A stretch of DNA of 64,000 bases from G965227875 sp965227875 (GCA_965227875.1 OZ245783.1:1178001-1242000), one strand, 5' to 3'; positions 8,956 to 18,337 are shown, numbered from the stretch's first letter. Numbers and translations: made by a program. Notes: generated by a model from the sequence alone, not told the origin.

Positions 8956-10737
8956 ATGTGTGGTATAGCCGGAGAAATTCGTTTCGATGGCGCTTTTGCT
9001 GACGTTTCAGCAGTTGCGAAAATGAACAACGCTCTCGCGCCGCGCGGTCCGGACGGCGGAGGCGTTCTTGCGAACGGCCCGACGGCGCTCGGGCACCGTC
9101 GACTCAAGATCATCGATCTGTCCGACAAGGCGTCACAGCCCATGACGGATCCCGAACTCGGTCTTTCGATCGTTTTCAACGGATGCATCTACAACTACCG
9201 CGAACTCCAGTCGGAGCTGCGCGAAGCCGGCTACCGGTTCTTCTCGGACGGCGATACGGAGGTGATCCTCAAGGCCTACCACCACTGGGGCGCCGGCTGT
9301 GTCGAGCGCCTGCACGGCATGTTCGCCTTCGTCATCGTCGAACGTGACACCGGCAGAACGATTCTCGCGCGAGACCGCTTCGGCATCAAGCCGCTCTACC
9401 TGGCGCAGCAGGGGGACAGGCTGCGGTTCGCCTCCACGCTCCCCGCCCTGCTCGCCGCCGGCGACATCGATCATGAGATCGACGCCGTCGCCCTTCATCA
9501 CTACATGACGTTTCACGCCGTGGTCCCGGCGCCGCGCACGATCCTGAAGGCGGTGCGGAAACTGCCGCCGGCCACCGTCCGCCAGATCGACAGGGACGGC
9601 AACAGCTCCGACACGCGCTACTGGCGGCCGGACTACGTGCGAAACGGCGACAGCACGCGCTACGGCCGCGAAGATTGGCGCGACATGGTCCTGGACTCCC
9701 TGCGCACCGCCGTCAGGAGACGCATGGTCGCCGACGTGCCTGTCGGCGTCCTGCTTTCGGGCGGGGTCGATTCCAGCGTGATCGTCGGACTGCTTGCCGA
9801 GGAAGGCCAGCACGATCTCAACACCTTCTCGATCGGCTTCGAGGAGGCCAACGGCGAAAAGGGCGACGAATTCTTCTATTCCGACCTCATCGCGGAACGC
9901 TTCGACACGCGTCACCACAAGATCTTCGTGCCCGCCGAAGAACTCATGCAGCACCTGCCCGACACCATCGCCGCGCAGTCGGAGCCCATGGTGTCCTACG
10001 ACAATATCGGCTTCTACCTGCTGTCGCGCGAAGTCTCGAAACACATCAAGGTCGTCCAGTCCGGACAGGGCGCGGACGAGGTGTTCGGCGGCTATCACTG
10101 GTATCCGCCGATGGCCAATTCGACGGACGTGGTCGGCACCTATTCGCAGGCGTTCTTCGACCGGGACGACGAGACGCTGTCCCGGCAGCTTGCGGACAAG
10201 TGGATGGCGCCCGGCAACCCGAGCCTGGAGTTCGTCCGGGACCATCTCACCGCACCGGGTGCGGACACCCCGGTGGACCGGGCGCTGCGCCTCGATTCGG
10301 AAATCATGCTGGTCGACGACCCGGTCAAGCGCGTCGACAACATGACCATGTCCTGGGGGCTGGAGGCCCGCGTCCCGTTCCTCGACCACGAACTGGTCGA
10401 ACTGGCGGCCGCCATTCCGCCCCAATACAAGCTGGCAAGCGGCGGCAAGGGCGTTCTCAAGGACGCCGCGCGGCTGGTTGTCCCCTCCGAGGTGATCGAC
10501 CGCGAGAAGGGATACTTCCCCGTTCCCCAGCTCAAGTACATCCAGGGCGAGTTTCTCGACTTCGTGCGCGATTCCCTCACGTCCCGGCCAGCCAGGGAGC
10601 GCGGGCTCTTCCGCCCCGAATGGCTGGACCGGCTGTTCGACGACCCGGCGGCGCATATCACCCCGCTGCGCGGATCCGAACTCTGGCAGGCGGCCCTCCT
10701 CGAGATGTGGCTGCAGACCAACGAGATACGGAACTAG
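8956..10737 (+). CDS. asnO: N-acetylglutaminylglutamine amidotransferase (asparagine synthase-like)
   Basis: Glutamine-dependent amidotransferase that amidates N-acetylglutaminylglutamine in making the osmolyte NAGGN. The start at 8956 leaves Cys2 (MCGIAGE) as the N-terminal nucleophile of the class II glutaminase domain (residues about 2-190); the C-terminal synthetase domain has the PPi-loop SGGVDSS near residue 265 and VDNMTMSWGLEARVPFLD later on. Length 593 aa matches the NAGGN-specific AsnB group. The next gene, ngg, starts 5 bp after the stop, the same asnO-ngg order known from Sinorhizobium meliloti. Osmotic induction is expected from that precedent. Confidence 0.9.
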   Translation: MCGIAGEIRFDGAFADVSAVAKMNNALAPRGPDGGGVLANGPTALGHRRLKIIDLSDKASQPMTDPELGLSIVFNGCIYNYRELQSELREAGYRFFSDGDTEVILKAYHHWGAGCVERLHGMFAFVIVERDTGRTILARDRFGIKPLYLAQQGDRLRFASTLPALLAAGDIDHEIDAVALHHYMTFHAVVPAPRTILKAVRKLPPATVRQIDRDGNSSDTRYWRPDYVRNGDSTRYGREDWRDMVLDSLRTAVRRRMVADVPVGVLLSGGVDSSVIVGLLAEEGQHDLNTFSIGFEEANGEKGDEFFYSDLIAERFDTRHHKIFVPAEELMQHLPDTIAAQSEPMVSYDNIGFYLLSREVSKHIKVVQSGQGADEVFGGYHWYPPMANSTDVVGTYSQAFFDRDDETLSRQLADKWMAPGNPSLEFVRDHLTAPGADTPVDRALRLDSEIMLVDDPVKRVDNMTMSWGLEARVPFLDHELVELAAAIPPQYKLASGGKGVLKDAARLVVPSEVIDREKGYFPVPQLKYIQGEFLDFVRDSLTSRPARERGLFRPEWLDRLFDDPAAHITPLRGSELWQAALLEMWLQTNEIRN

Positions 10738-10741
10738 ACAG

Positions 10742-12574
10742 ATGCCGGCAAACTCTTCGACACCGTCGCGCGATGCCCGCCGGCGCGACCGCCGCAGCCA
10801 TCGCCTGAAGCGCATGCGGACCCATGGCATGAAACCCCCGATCACCGGGGACAGGGGGCCGACGCAGGACGCGGAAGCCGACTATGTGCTGGACTGCGGG
10901 TGGGGACGTCTCGTCTTCGCCCAGACATTCACCGCCCCGGACGCCGTCGCGGGCGCCCTGCGGGAGGAAAAAGCCGACTGCCGGGACATCGCGGTCTACG
11001 TGCGCGACCCGCATGTCCTTCTCGCCGCGGCGTCGCAGGAGCTGTTTCTCGACCCCTCCCACACCTTCCGCCTCGACCTCTCCGAATACCGGCCATCGAA
11101 GAAACTGCCCAAGGGTTTTTTCGTGCGCCGCCTGACCGGACGGGAAGATGCCGTCGCGATGAACCGCATCTACGCCTCGCGTGGCATGGTGCAGGTGCCC
11201 CTGGAGTTTTTCTGGTCCAGGCGCGACGCGCGCAAGATCACCTACTTCGTGGCGGAGGATGAACGCACCGGCGAAATCATCGGGACCGTGACCGGCGTAG
11301 ACCATGCCCGGGCCTTCGAAGATCCGGAAAAGGGATCCTCGCTGTGGTGCCTTGCCGTCGATCCGCAGGCGAGGCACCCGGGCATCGGCGAGGCGCTCAT
11401 CCGTCGGCTGGCCGAATATTTCGCGGCTCGCGGTGCGGCGTTTCTCGACCTCTCGGTGCTTCACGACAACAAGGAAGCCATCGCTCTCTACGGCAAGCTC
11501 AAGTTCAAGCGCGTCCCCTATTTCAGCGTCAAGCGGAAGAATTCCATAAACGAGGAACTCTTCACCGGGGGCGAGCAGGACAGCGATCTCAATCCCTATG
11601 CCCGCATCATCGTGAAGGAGGCCCGGCGCCGCGGCATCCACGTCGACATTCTCGATGCGGAAGGCGGCTTCTTCCGCCTGACCCATGGCGGCGTCTCCGT
11701 GCGCTGCCGCGAAAGCCTCTCGGAACACACGACCGCCGTGGCCATGTCGATCTGCGACGACAAGGCGGTGACGCGCCGCGTGGTCGAAGCCGCCGGCGTG
11801 AAGGTGCCGGCGCAGATGGATGCGGATGCCGGCGACGGGAAGCTCGAGGCCTTTCTGCAAGAACACGGCAACCTGGTGGTCAAGCCGGCGCGCGGCGAAC
11901 AGGGCCGCGGCGTGTGTCTCGGGCTCCGGACCATGGACGAGGTCCGGACGGCGATCGAACAGGCGCGCAAGATCTCCGACGAGGTGCTCGTCGAGCAGTG
12001 CGTGGACGGCATGGACATGCGCCTGATCGTCATCAACTATCGCGTCGTCGCGGCCGCCATCCGCCGTCCGCCCGTGGTCATCGGAGACGGCCAGCGTTCG
12101 ATCCGCGACCTGATCGCAGCCCAGAGCAGACGTCGGGCGTCGGCCACCGGTGGGGAGTCCACCATCCCCATGGACACGGAAACCGAGCGAACCATCGCCG
12201 CGGCGGGGTTCGACTACGACAGCGTTCTGCCGAAGGACCGGGAGATCAAGGTGCGGAGAACCGCCAACCTGCACACGGGCGGCACGATCCACGACGTGAC
12301 GGATGCCTGCCATCCCGTGCTCGTCGAGGCTGCGCGGGCGGCCGCACAGGCGATCGACATCCCGGTCACCGGCATAGACTTCATCGTCGACTCCGCCAGG
12401 TCCGACCGCTACGTGTTCATCGAGGCGAACGAACGCCCGGGGCTCGCCAACCACGAGCCGCAGCCGACAGCCGAGAGATTCGTGGACCTGCTCTTCCCGC
12501 TCACCATGCCGGCGTCCGCGCGCCAGGTGCTCCAGGACGGCTCGATCGCGGACAGGCAGGCGACCGCGCCCTGA
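10742..12574 (+). CDS. ngg: N-acetylglutaminylglutamine synthetase (GNAT/ATP-grasp fusion)
   Basis: Bifunctional enzyme of 610 aa that acetylates glutamine and joins a second glutamine to form N-acetylglutaminylglutamine. The N-terminal GNAT acetyltransferase domain covers about residues 105-255 (LAVDPQARHPGIGEALIRRL is the acetyl-CoA loop), and the C-terminal ATP-grasp ligase domain about 270-595 (NLVVKPARGEQGRGV and the metal-binding FIEANERPGL). It immediately follows asnO, so the two are surely one operon. The M42-type peptidase often found third in these loci is absent here. The ATG at 10742 is chosen as the first start after asnO; a later ATG (MKPPITGD) is possible. Confidence 0.9.
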   Translation: MPANSSTPSRDARRRDRRSHRLKRMRTHGMKPPITGDRGPTQDAEADYVLDCGWGRLVFAQTFTAPDAVAGALREEKADCRDIAVYVRDPHVLLAAASQELFLDPSHTFRLDLSEYRPSKKLPKGFFVRRLTGREDAVAMNRIYASRGMVQVPLEFFWSRRDARKITYFVAEDERTGEIIGTVTGVDHARAFEDPEKGSSLWCLAVDPQARHPGIGEALIRRLAEYFAARGAAFLDLSVLHDNKEAIALYGKLKFKRVPYFSVKRKNSINEELFTGGEQDSDLNPYARIIVKEARRRGIHVDILDAEGGFFRLTHGGVSVRCRESLSEHTTAVAMSICDDKAVTRRVVEAAGVKVPAQMDADAGDGKLEAFLQEHGNLVVKPARGEQGRGVCLGLRTMDEVRTAIEQARKISDEVLVEQCVDGMDMRLIVINYRVVAAAIRRPPVVIGDGQRSIRDLIAAQSRRRASATGGESTIPMDTETERTIAAAGFDYDSVLPKDREIKVRRTANLHTGGTIHDVTDACHPVLVEAARAAAQAIDIPVTGIDFIVDSARSDRYVFIEANERPGLANHEPQPTAERFVDLLFPLTMPASARQVLQDGSIADRQATAP

Positions 12575-12596
12575 CGGGCTTCGCGGGGGCGAGGCG

Positions 12597-13298
12597 TCAG
12601 CCGGAGATGGATGCGAACTTCACGATATCTGTGTTCTGCTTCAGCCTTTCCAGCAGGCCGTCGAGCCTGGCATCGCCCGGACGGGTGTCGGCGACCGAGA
12701 GTTCATAGAAGCCGCCCGCCTTCGGGCCGGCGACGATCTCGGCGTCGATGTCATTGAGCAGCCCGGCGATCTGTGCGGCTGTCGCTTGGTCGGCGAATGC
12801 CACAAGCAGGCGCCCGGTCTCCACGACGGCCTCTGTGCCCGGACCGCTCGCGGTCTGGTATCCGGTTCCCGGCGCCGGCGCCTCGAGCAGGCTTCCGATC
12901 ACCGCGGCCTGGACGACGATGAGCAGGGCCGCACCGATCGCGGCATAACGCACCGCCGGCGTGGCGAGGCCGGGGAACAGCGCGAAGAGCCGTTCCATGA
13001 GGCCGGGTGCTGCCGCGCGTCGGATGGCCGGGCCATCTTCGGAATCGATTCGCGCCAGGAGCCGGTCAAGCGCACCGGCGCCCGGCACTTCTATGCGTTC
13101 GTTGACGTCCACCGCCGCTTCGGTTTCCTCGCCGATCAACGAAAGCTGCGCGGCCGTTTCCGGATGGGTCTCCAGGTAACGTTCGACCCGTTCCCGTTCG
13201 GTATCCGACAGCCGGCCCGTCGCATACCAGGGCAGCAGCATCTCGATTTCCTGCGACACAGACATCGTGTCCTCCGTCTTGTCCGTCATTACGGCCAT
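12597..13298 (-). CDS. Membrane anti-sigma factor paired with the upstream ECF sigma
   Basis: Predicted anti-sigma factor of 233 aa. The cytoplasmic N-terminus (about residues 15-75, EMLLPWYATGRLSDTERERVERYLETHP) has the anti-sigma helical pattern but no zinc-binding HxxxCxxC motif. One transmembrane helix (about 117-140, YAAIGAALLIVVQAAVIGSL) is followed by a periplasmic domain. Its gene overlaps the end of the ECF sigma gene, the classical sigma/anti-sigma arrangement. By family knowledge it sequesters the sigma at the membrane until an envelope signal arrives; the signal is unknown. Confidence 0.75.
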   Translation of the reverse strand: MAVMTDKTEDTMSVSQEIEMLLPWYATGRLSDTERERVERYLETHPETAAQLSLIGEETEAAVDVNERIEVPGAGALDRLLARIDSEDGPAIRRAAAPGLMERLFALFPGLATPAVRYAAIGAALLIVVQAAVIGSLLEAPAPGTGYQTASGPGTEAVVETGRLLVAFADQATAAQIAGLLNDIDAEIVAGPKAGGFYELSVADTRPGDARLDGLLERLKQNTDIVKFASISG

Positions 13299-13858
13299 CC
13301 GCGGTCGATCCCGCGCTCCTTCATGAGTTCCGACAGGCGCTTGCGCGCGTGAAACATTCTCGTCTTCACCGTGTTCTCCGGCGCATCCACGATCTCCGCC
13401 ACCTCGGCCACCGACTTCTCGTGGTAATAGACGAGATCAATGACTTCGCGGTGTGCCGGCGAAAGCGCGTCCAGACAGGCCCTTATCGCGACGGCCTTGC
13501 TGTCCTTCATGGCGCTGTCCTCCGGCGTGTCCGCATCGTCCTCGATGCGCGACGCCGCCTCATCGTCCAGCTCGGCGTCGGACCGCTTTCGCAACAGGCT
13601 GATCGTCTTGTTGCGCGCGATGGCGAAGATCCATGTCGACGGGGCTGAACGGCCCTCGTAGCGGTGGGCTGACCGCCACACCTCCATGAACGTTTCATTC
13701 GCCAGTTCCTCGGCCACGGCCTCGTTTCGCGTCATCCGGACGATGAACCGGAAGACCCGAACGTGGTAACGCCCGAACAGGGCCTGCACCGCAAGCCTGT
13801 CCTTTTCGGCAATTCGCCTGATCAGGTCCGCATCGCCGGCATTGTCTGCGCCGGTCAT
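13289..13858 (-). CDS. ECF RNA polymerase sigma factor
   Basis: Group IV sigma factor (189 aa). Region 2 covers about residues 25-95 (AEELANETFMEVWRSA, then STWIFAIARNKTISLLRKR), and region 4 about 125-180 (SVAEVAEIVDAPENTVKTRMFHARKRL). The stop overlaps the anti-sigma gene. It is divergent from the VWA-protein gene at 14112, whose 250-bp upstream region could hold promoters for both. No typical ECF autoregulatory promoter was recognised. Distinct from the RpoE at 117. Confidence 0.88.
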   Translation of the reverse strand: MTGADNAGDADLIRRIAEKDRLAVQALFGRYHVRVFRFIVRMTRNEAVAEELANETFMEVWRSAHRYEGRSAPSTWIFAIARNKTISLLRKRSDAELDDEAASRIEDDADTPEDSAMKDSKAVAIRACLDALSPAHREVIDLVYYHEKSVAEVAEIVDAPENTVKTRMFHARKRLSELMKERGIDRGWP

Positions 13859-14111
13859 GACACGCCCCGTTCAGCGACATTCCCCCGTCTGTCGCGCCTT
13901 ATGCCGTTTCGGTTCAAAGAAAAATGCATGGCAGTTCCCCGAAGTCCCCCCGGAAATGCTACGATAAATGTGTTGTGTCCGTCACGCGGCAGCCGAAAGG
14001 CCGTGCCGGACCAAAAAAACGCCAGGCATGAACCTGTTGCCGTTTTGCCGCGACACATCCTTCACGAGGACGCCGAATTCGTCGGCCTCCGATCAGGAAG
14101 GAGTGACTCCA

Positions 14112-15437
14112 ATGAAGAAAATTCTCATGACCGGCGTCGCAGCGGGGTGCCTGCTGGCGTTCGCCCAGGCGGCCGAGGCCAAGACCAACATGCTGTTCGT
14201 CCTGGATTCGTCCGGCTCCATGTGGGGCCAGCTCGACCAGGTCGCCAAGATCGACACCGCCAAGACCACGCTCAACCGCCTCATGGGCGACCTGCCGGAC
14301 ACCACCAGTGTCGGCCTGATGGTCTATGGCCACCGTGAAAAGGGCTGGTGCGAGGACGTCCAGCTCATCGCGCCCATCGGCGCGGCAAGCGACCAGTCCG
14401 CCGCCGCGGCCCTGCAGTCCATTTCACCGAAGGGCAAGACACCGATCGCCTTTGCCCTGTCCCAGACCAAACACGCATTCCAGAACACCGACCCCAAGGA
14501 CAACAATCACGTGGTCCTGATTTCCGACGGCATCGAGACCTGCGGCGGCGACCCGTGCGCCGTGGCCGCGAGGCTTGCCAGGGAGAACATCAACGTGAAG
14601 GTCCACGTTGTCGGGTTCGACATTTCCGAGGAGGACCGCAAGCAGCTGCAGTGCATCGCCGACAATGGCAATGGACAGTATTTCTCGGCGGACAGCACCC
14701 AGGGGTTCTCGCAAGCCGTCGCCGAAGCGGTGGAGGTCGTCGCCCAGCAGGAGGTCGTCAAGCCCAAGCCCGATCCCACGCCGCAGAGCACGGACTACTT
14801 CTTCGACGACTTCAACGGCAACGAACTGGCCGCCCACTGGACAGCAGCCAATCCGGACTCCGAATCCTACCTTGTCGAGGACGGTCATCTGATTGCCGTC
14901 GCGTCGGGCGAAGCTTCTCTCGAGAAGGGCAATGTCCTCGACATCTTCAAGCTCGACAAGCCTCTGCCCAAAGGCGACTGGGTGGCCACGATCCAGTACC
15001 GCATGCCCTATCACACCGGCCGCGACACGCCGTTCTTCGGCATCTACGAAAACAAGGACAACCACATCGCCGCCTTCGCCAATGCCTGGAGCTACTACGA
15101 AGGCACCCGTGGTGCGCGGCTTTATCTCTCCGCGCACAAGATCGCAAAAGGCAAGAAGACGAGCTTCAACAAGGTCGTCTGGGGCGGCGCCTCGGGGGAG
15201 GCTTTCAGGATCGAGGACGCACCCAATCCGTTCGTCCTGCGGATCACCAAGAAGGGCCGCACCTACACACCGGCCGTGCGGATCGGCACCGGTTCGGAAG
15301 CCGTCTGGCACGAGCACGAGAAGGTGACCGCCTTGCGTGCGAAGGGCTCGCTCGCCTTCGGCATCTACCAGTCGCAGAAGGTCACCGGCGAGACGCCGAT
15401 ATTCGTCGATTACGTGAAGATCGAGAAGGCGAACTGA
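14112..15437 (+). CDS. Secreted VWA protein with C-terminal lectin/glucanase-like domain
   Basis: Exported protein of 441 aa. Signal peptide about residues 1-23 (MKKILMTGVAAGCLLAFAQAAEA). A von Willebrand factor A domain follows at once (about 24-215) with an intact metal-ion-dependent adhesion site beginning DSSGSMW; such domains bind protein partners through a divalent metal. A Pro/Lys-rich linker (KPKPDPTPQ) leads to a beta-rich domain (about 232-441) that looks concanavalin-like. That C-terminal domain is repeated as the whole of the next gene product. The start at 14112 has an AAGGAG ribosome binding site. Function unknown; adhesion or glycan binding at the cell surface is a guess. Confidence 0.75.
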   Translation: MKKILMTGVAAGCLLAFAQAAEAKTNMLFVLDSSGSMWGQLDQVAKIDTAKTTLNRLMGDLPDTTSVGLMVYGHREKGWCEDVQLIAPIGAASDQSAAAALQSISPKGKTPIAFALSQTKHAFQNTDPKDNNHVVLISDGIETCGGDPCAVAARLARENINVKVHVVGFDISEEDRKQLQCIADNGNGQYFSADSTQGFSQAVAEAVEVVAQQEVVKPKPDPTPQSTDYFFDDFNGNELAAHWTAANPDSESYLVEDGHLIAVASGEASLEKGNVLDIFKLDKPLPKGDWVATIQYRMPYHTGRDTPFFGIYENKDNHIAAFANAWSYYEGTRGARLYLSAHKIAKGKKTSFNKVVWGGASGEAFRIEDAPNPFVLRITKKGRTYTPAVRIGTGSEAVWHEHEKVTALRAKGSLAFGIYQSQKVTGETPIFVDYVKIEKAN

Positions 15438-15445
15438 CCCGGCAG

Positions 15446-15479
15446 GCCATGCCCCGGCGCACAAGCACCGGGGCATGGC
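15446..15479 (+). terminator. Strong hairpin after the VWA gene
   Basis: A perfect 12-bp stem, GCCATGCCCCGG with CCGGGGCATGGC, around a 10-base loop, 8 bases after the VWA stop codon. No T-run follows, so it may be an RNA-stabilising or partial terminator hairpin rather than a full intrinsic terminator. Confidence 0.5.
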
Positions 15480-15590
15480 GCGGCCCGCGCAAAAAACACC
15501 GGTTCCGATGAACCGGACGCGGGTCCGATACGACCAATCGACACAGCGGCCGCGAAGGCTCGTGGCCCGGCAAAAAACGGAGACAGATCA

Positions 15591-16313
15591 ATGTTCAGTA
15601 AAACCACCATCAGCCTCGCCATCGCCACCCTCATCGGCATCAATGCCTCTGCGCAGGCCGGTTCCCAGCTCTTCGCCGACGAGTTCGACGGCGACGAACT
15701 CGGCGCCCACTGGGAAGTCCTCAACGAGGATCCCGATACCTACATCGTCGAGGACGGCAGCGTCCTGTCCGTCGCAACAGGCCAAGGCAATCTCGCCAAG
15801 GGCACCGCCACCAACATCTTCCGGCTGAAGAACGAGCTGCCGCAAGGCGACTGGGTCGCCACCATGCAGTTCCGCATGCCCTACCAGACCGGACGCGAAG
15901 CGGTCTATCTCGGCGTCTACGACGACAAGGACAACCACATCACCGCAACCTTCGGCGCGTGGAGCTACTATGAGGGAACGCGCGGCGCGCGGATGTACCT
16001 CTATGGCGGCAAGGTCCTCAAGGGCAAGGGCAACCACTCCTCCAACGTGGTCTGGGGCGGTGCCAGCGGTGTCGCCTTCAGCGAGGAAGAGGCGCCCAAC
16101 CCGTTTGTCCTGCGCATCACCAAGAAGGGCCGCACCTACACGCCCGCCATACGGCTGGCAAACGGGTCGGAGCAAACCTGGCACGAGTACCAGACGGTAA
16201 CCCTGCTGCGCCCCAAGGGCGGCCTCTCCTTCGGCATTCTCCAGCAGCAGAAGGTGAACGGAGAAACGCCCCTCATCGTGGACTATGTCAGGATCGAGAG
16301 CCTCGACGACTGA
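15591..16313 (+). CDS. Secreted stand-alone copy of the VWA protein's C-terminal domain
   Basis: Exported protein of 240 aa: signal peptide about residues 1-23, then a single beta-rich domain. By eye well over half of its residues match the C-terminal domain of the preceding VWA protein, with identical runs such as APNPFVLRITKKGRTYTPA and WSYYEGTRGAR. The pattern (F..DEFDGDEL..HW at the start, conserved aromatic and glycine turns) resembles concanavalin A-like lectin/glucanase domains, but no glycosidase catalytic residues could be identified. It sits 150 bp downstream of the VWA gene, which suggests tandem duplication and domain separation. Function unknown. Confidence 0.7.
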   Translation: MFSKTTISLAIATLIGINASAQAGSQLFADEFDGDELGAHWEVLNEDPDTYIVEDGSVLSVATGQGNLAKGTATNIFRLKNELPQGDWVATMQFRMPYQTGREAVYLGVYDDKDNHITATFGAWSYYEGTRGARMYLYGGKVLKGKGNHSSNVVWGGASGVAFSEEEAPNPFVLRITKKGRTYTPAIRLANGSEQTWHEYQTVTLLRPKGGLSFGILQQQKVNGETPLIVDYVRIESLDD

Positions 16314-16334
16314 CCCGTCGCCCTCCCCTTCGGG

Positions 16335-16364
16335 AAAAGCCGGCCCTCGAGGGCCGGCTTTTTT
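16335..16364 (+). terminator. Intrinsic terminator
   Basis: A perfect GC-rich hairpin (AGCCGGCCC, loop TCGA, GGGCCGGCT) flanked by AAAA and followed by TTTTTT, 22 bases after the stop of the secreted domain protein. A textbook rho-independent terminator, possibly bidirectional. Confidence 0.9.
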
Positions 16365-16559
16365 CGCGTCCGCAGCGCCGTTTGGCCGCGCAAGCCAACG
16401 GAACTCAATCCGGACTTGGAGTCCCCGGCAACTGCCTATAGATTGGTTTCACGAACTGGTGATCGATGCGGTACGCCCGCCGGGATGGTCGTCGGCTTCA
16501 CGACAGCCGCGAAATGCTCCGATATGCCGGTCCCTGCAAGACATTGGGCGGAAACGAAA

Positions 16560-17342
16560 TTGAGCGGCCAACAGGACAAAGCACCGACGCACGCAAATCT
16601 CAAGACCCAGACGCCGCGCGTGGCGGCGGCATGGGCCGTCCACGCCTTCACGGCGTCCGGCGTCGTGCTCGGGTTCCTCGCTCTCGTGGCCATCCTCGAA
16701 GGCGACAAGATCGCCGTCTTCATGTGGCTCGGCCTCGCGCTTTTCGTCGACGGGATCGACGGCTCGCTGGCGCGTCGGGCCAGGGTCGAGGAAATCACCC
16801 CGGCCTTCGACGGGCGCACCCTGGACAACGTGATCGACTATTTCACCTATGTGGTCGTGCCCGCGCTCATGATCTACTGGTTCGGCGTCGTTCCGCCGGG
16901 CTGGGAAACCGTGACGGCCGCGGGCATCATGGCGGTGTCCTGCTACACCTTCGCCAACATGAACATGAAGACCCACGACTATTACTTCGCCGGGTTCCCG
17001 GCGCTGTGGAACCTCGTCGTGCTCTATTTCCATGTCCTGCAGACCGATCCCTGGACCAATCTCGTGGTGCTCGGGATCCTCGGCATCCTGACGTTCGTCC
17101 CGATCAAGTTCGTCCACCCGCTGCGGGTGCAGAAGTTCCGCGTCATCACGATCCCGATGACGGTGCTCTGGGCGGCGACGTCCCTGCGCCTCGTGCTCAT
17201 CCGACCGGAAGTACAGAAGGCGCAGGAAGCCTCGCCGACCATCTTCTGGCTCTGGGTCCTGGCGTCTCTCTATTTCGCCGGCATCTGCATCTGGCGTTCG
17301 ATCAGTCCGCAGGAAGCCGAAGATGCCGCCCACGACCCCTGA
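16560..17342 (+). CDS. pcs: Phosphatidylcholine synthase
   Basis: Inner-membrane CDP-alcohol phosphatidyltransferase that condenses CDP-diacylglycerol with choline. The family motif is seen as DGIDGSLARRARV followed by DNVIDYFTYVVVP; about eight hydrophobic segments span the protein, and the N-terminal AWAVHAFTASGVVLGFLAL matches Sinorhizobium Pcs. The start is uncertain: a TTG at 16560 gives a family-like N-terminus, while ATGs at 16524 or 16416 would add a non-conserved leader. The gene overlaps the following methyltransferase by 20 bp. Pcs is typical of alphaproteobacteria that live with eukaryotes or in the sea. Confidence 0.88.
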   Translation: MSGQQDKAPTHANLKTQTPRVAAAWAVHAFTASGVVLGFLALVAILEGDKIAVFMWLGLALFVDGIDGSLARRARVEEITPAFDGRTLDNVIDYFTYVVVPALMIYWFGVVPPGWETVTAAGIMAVSCYTFANMNMKTHDYYFAGFPALWNLVVLYFHVLQTDPWTNLVVLGILGILTFVPIKFVHPLRVQKFRVITIPMTVLWAATSLRLVLIRPEVQKAQEASPTIFWLWVLASLYFAGICIWRSISPQEAEDAAHDP

Positions 17343-18111
17343 CGTCCGGGCCTCCGCGCAAAGCGCCCCGCAATGGCTGGCGGACCAGTACGCGGAAAAC
17401 GGTCGCTTCATATCCGAACTCGGCATCGAACTGCTCGACTGGCTCCGGCCGGCCGCCGGCGAGCGCATTCTCGATGCGGGCTGTGGCGACGGCTACGTGA
17501 CTGAACGCATCGCCGCATCCGGTGCGCGGACACTGGGCATCGACGCCAGCCCCGACATGGTGGCGGCGACGCGGGCGCGCGGACTCGACGCGGACGTCCA
17601 CGACCTGACAGCCCTGCCCTTTGACGGTGAATTCGACGCCGTGTTCTCCAACTCCGTATTCCAGTGGATCCCGGATCCCGACGCCGCCGCCGCCGGCATC
17701 TCCCGCGCGCTGAAACCCGGCGGACGGTTTGTCTGCGACGTGGCCGCACTGGGCAACCTCGCCGCGGTGCTGACCGCGATGACGGCCGTGAGCGACGCGA
17801 ACGACGGCGACGCGGCACTCGCCAACCCCTTTTACTCTCCTTCCGCCGCCGGGTTCGGCGACCTCCTCGCCCGCCATGCCCTGACGGTCGAGCGCATCGA
17901 GCTTCAACCGCGGTTCACGCCCATGCAATCGGACCTGTGGGGCTGGATCGAGACCATCTTCACGCCGTTCGTCGAACAGTTCGGACCGGACCGCAGGGCC
18001 GACATACGCCGCCAGGTCCTCGAACTGCTTGCACCGGTCCTCAGGGACGAGGCCGGCAACTGGTATGCCGATCATGTCCGCCTGAGAGTCCGCGCGATCC
18101 GCACCGGCTGA
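17323..18111 (+). CDS. Class I SAM-dependent methyltransferase
   Basis: Soluble methyltransferase of 262 aa. The SAM-binding glycine motif ILDAGCGDGYVTE sits near residue 50, motif II-like LGIDASPDMVAATRARG follows, and the post-I acidic/aromatic DAVFSNSVFQWIPDPDAAAAGI is near 110. The C-terminus resembles small-molecule methyltransferases of the trans-aconitate/malonyl-ACP group. It starts inside the end of pcs, so it is co-transcribed. A link to lipid head groups is suggested by position only; it does not look like the PmtA phosphatidylethanolamine methyltransferase. Confidence 0.8.
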   Translation: MPPTTPDVRASAQSAPQWLADQYAENGRFISELGIELLDWLRPAAGERILDAGCGDGYVTERIAASGARTLGIDASPDMVAATRARGLDADVHDLTALPFDGEFDAVFSNSVFQWIPDPDAAAAGISRALKPGGRFVCDVAALGNLAAVLTAMTAVSDANDGDAALANPFYSPSAAGFGDLLARHALTVERIELQPRFTPMQSDLWGWIETIFTPFVEQFGPDRRADIRRQVLELLAPVLRDEAGNWYADHVRLRVRAIRTG

Positions 18112-18292
18112 TCCGGCGGGTCCTTGGACCCCTTCTATCCTGAATCCGGTCGGCGCATGGCTCTGCAGCGCGTGGTGAAAGCCGCCCGTGCGCAAGCCTC
18201 CCGACTTGCGCCAGGCCCCCGTGGAACCCCGAAACCCTTGAGTCGTCTGGGATTCTCCGCCGTGCAGGTTCCTGTGCACTGCACAATGAGTT

Positions 18293-18337
18293 TTGCAATT
18301 ATCAAAAGTGTTTTCGTTATTGCAAATTCTGTTGCAA
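18293..18337. promoter_or_regulatory. AT-rich control region with three TTGCAA repeats before iclR
   Basis: The 296-bp gap before the IclR gene is GC-rich in its first half and strongly AT-rich near the end. It holds three copies of the self-complementary hexamer TTGCAA at 18293, 18320 and 18332, and a GTGCA-C-TGCAC palindrome just upstream. These are good candidates for a promoter and IclR autoregulatory operators. Confidence 0.45.
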
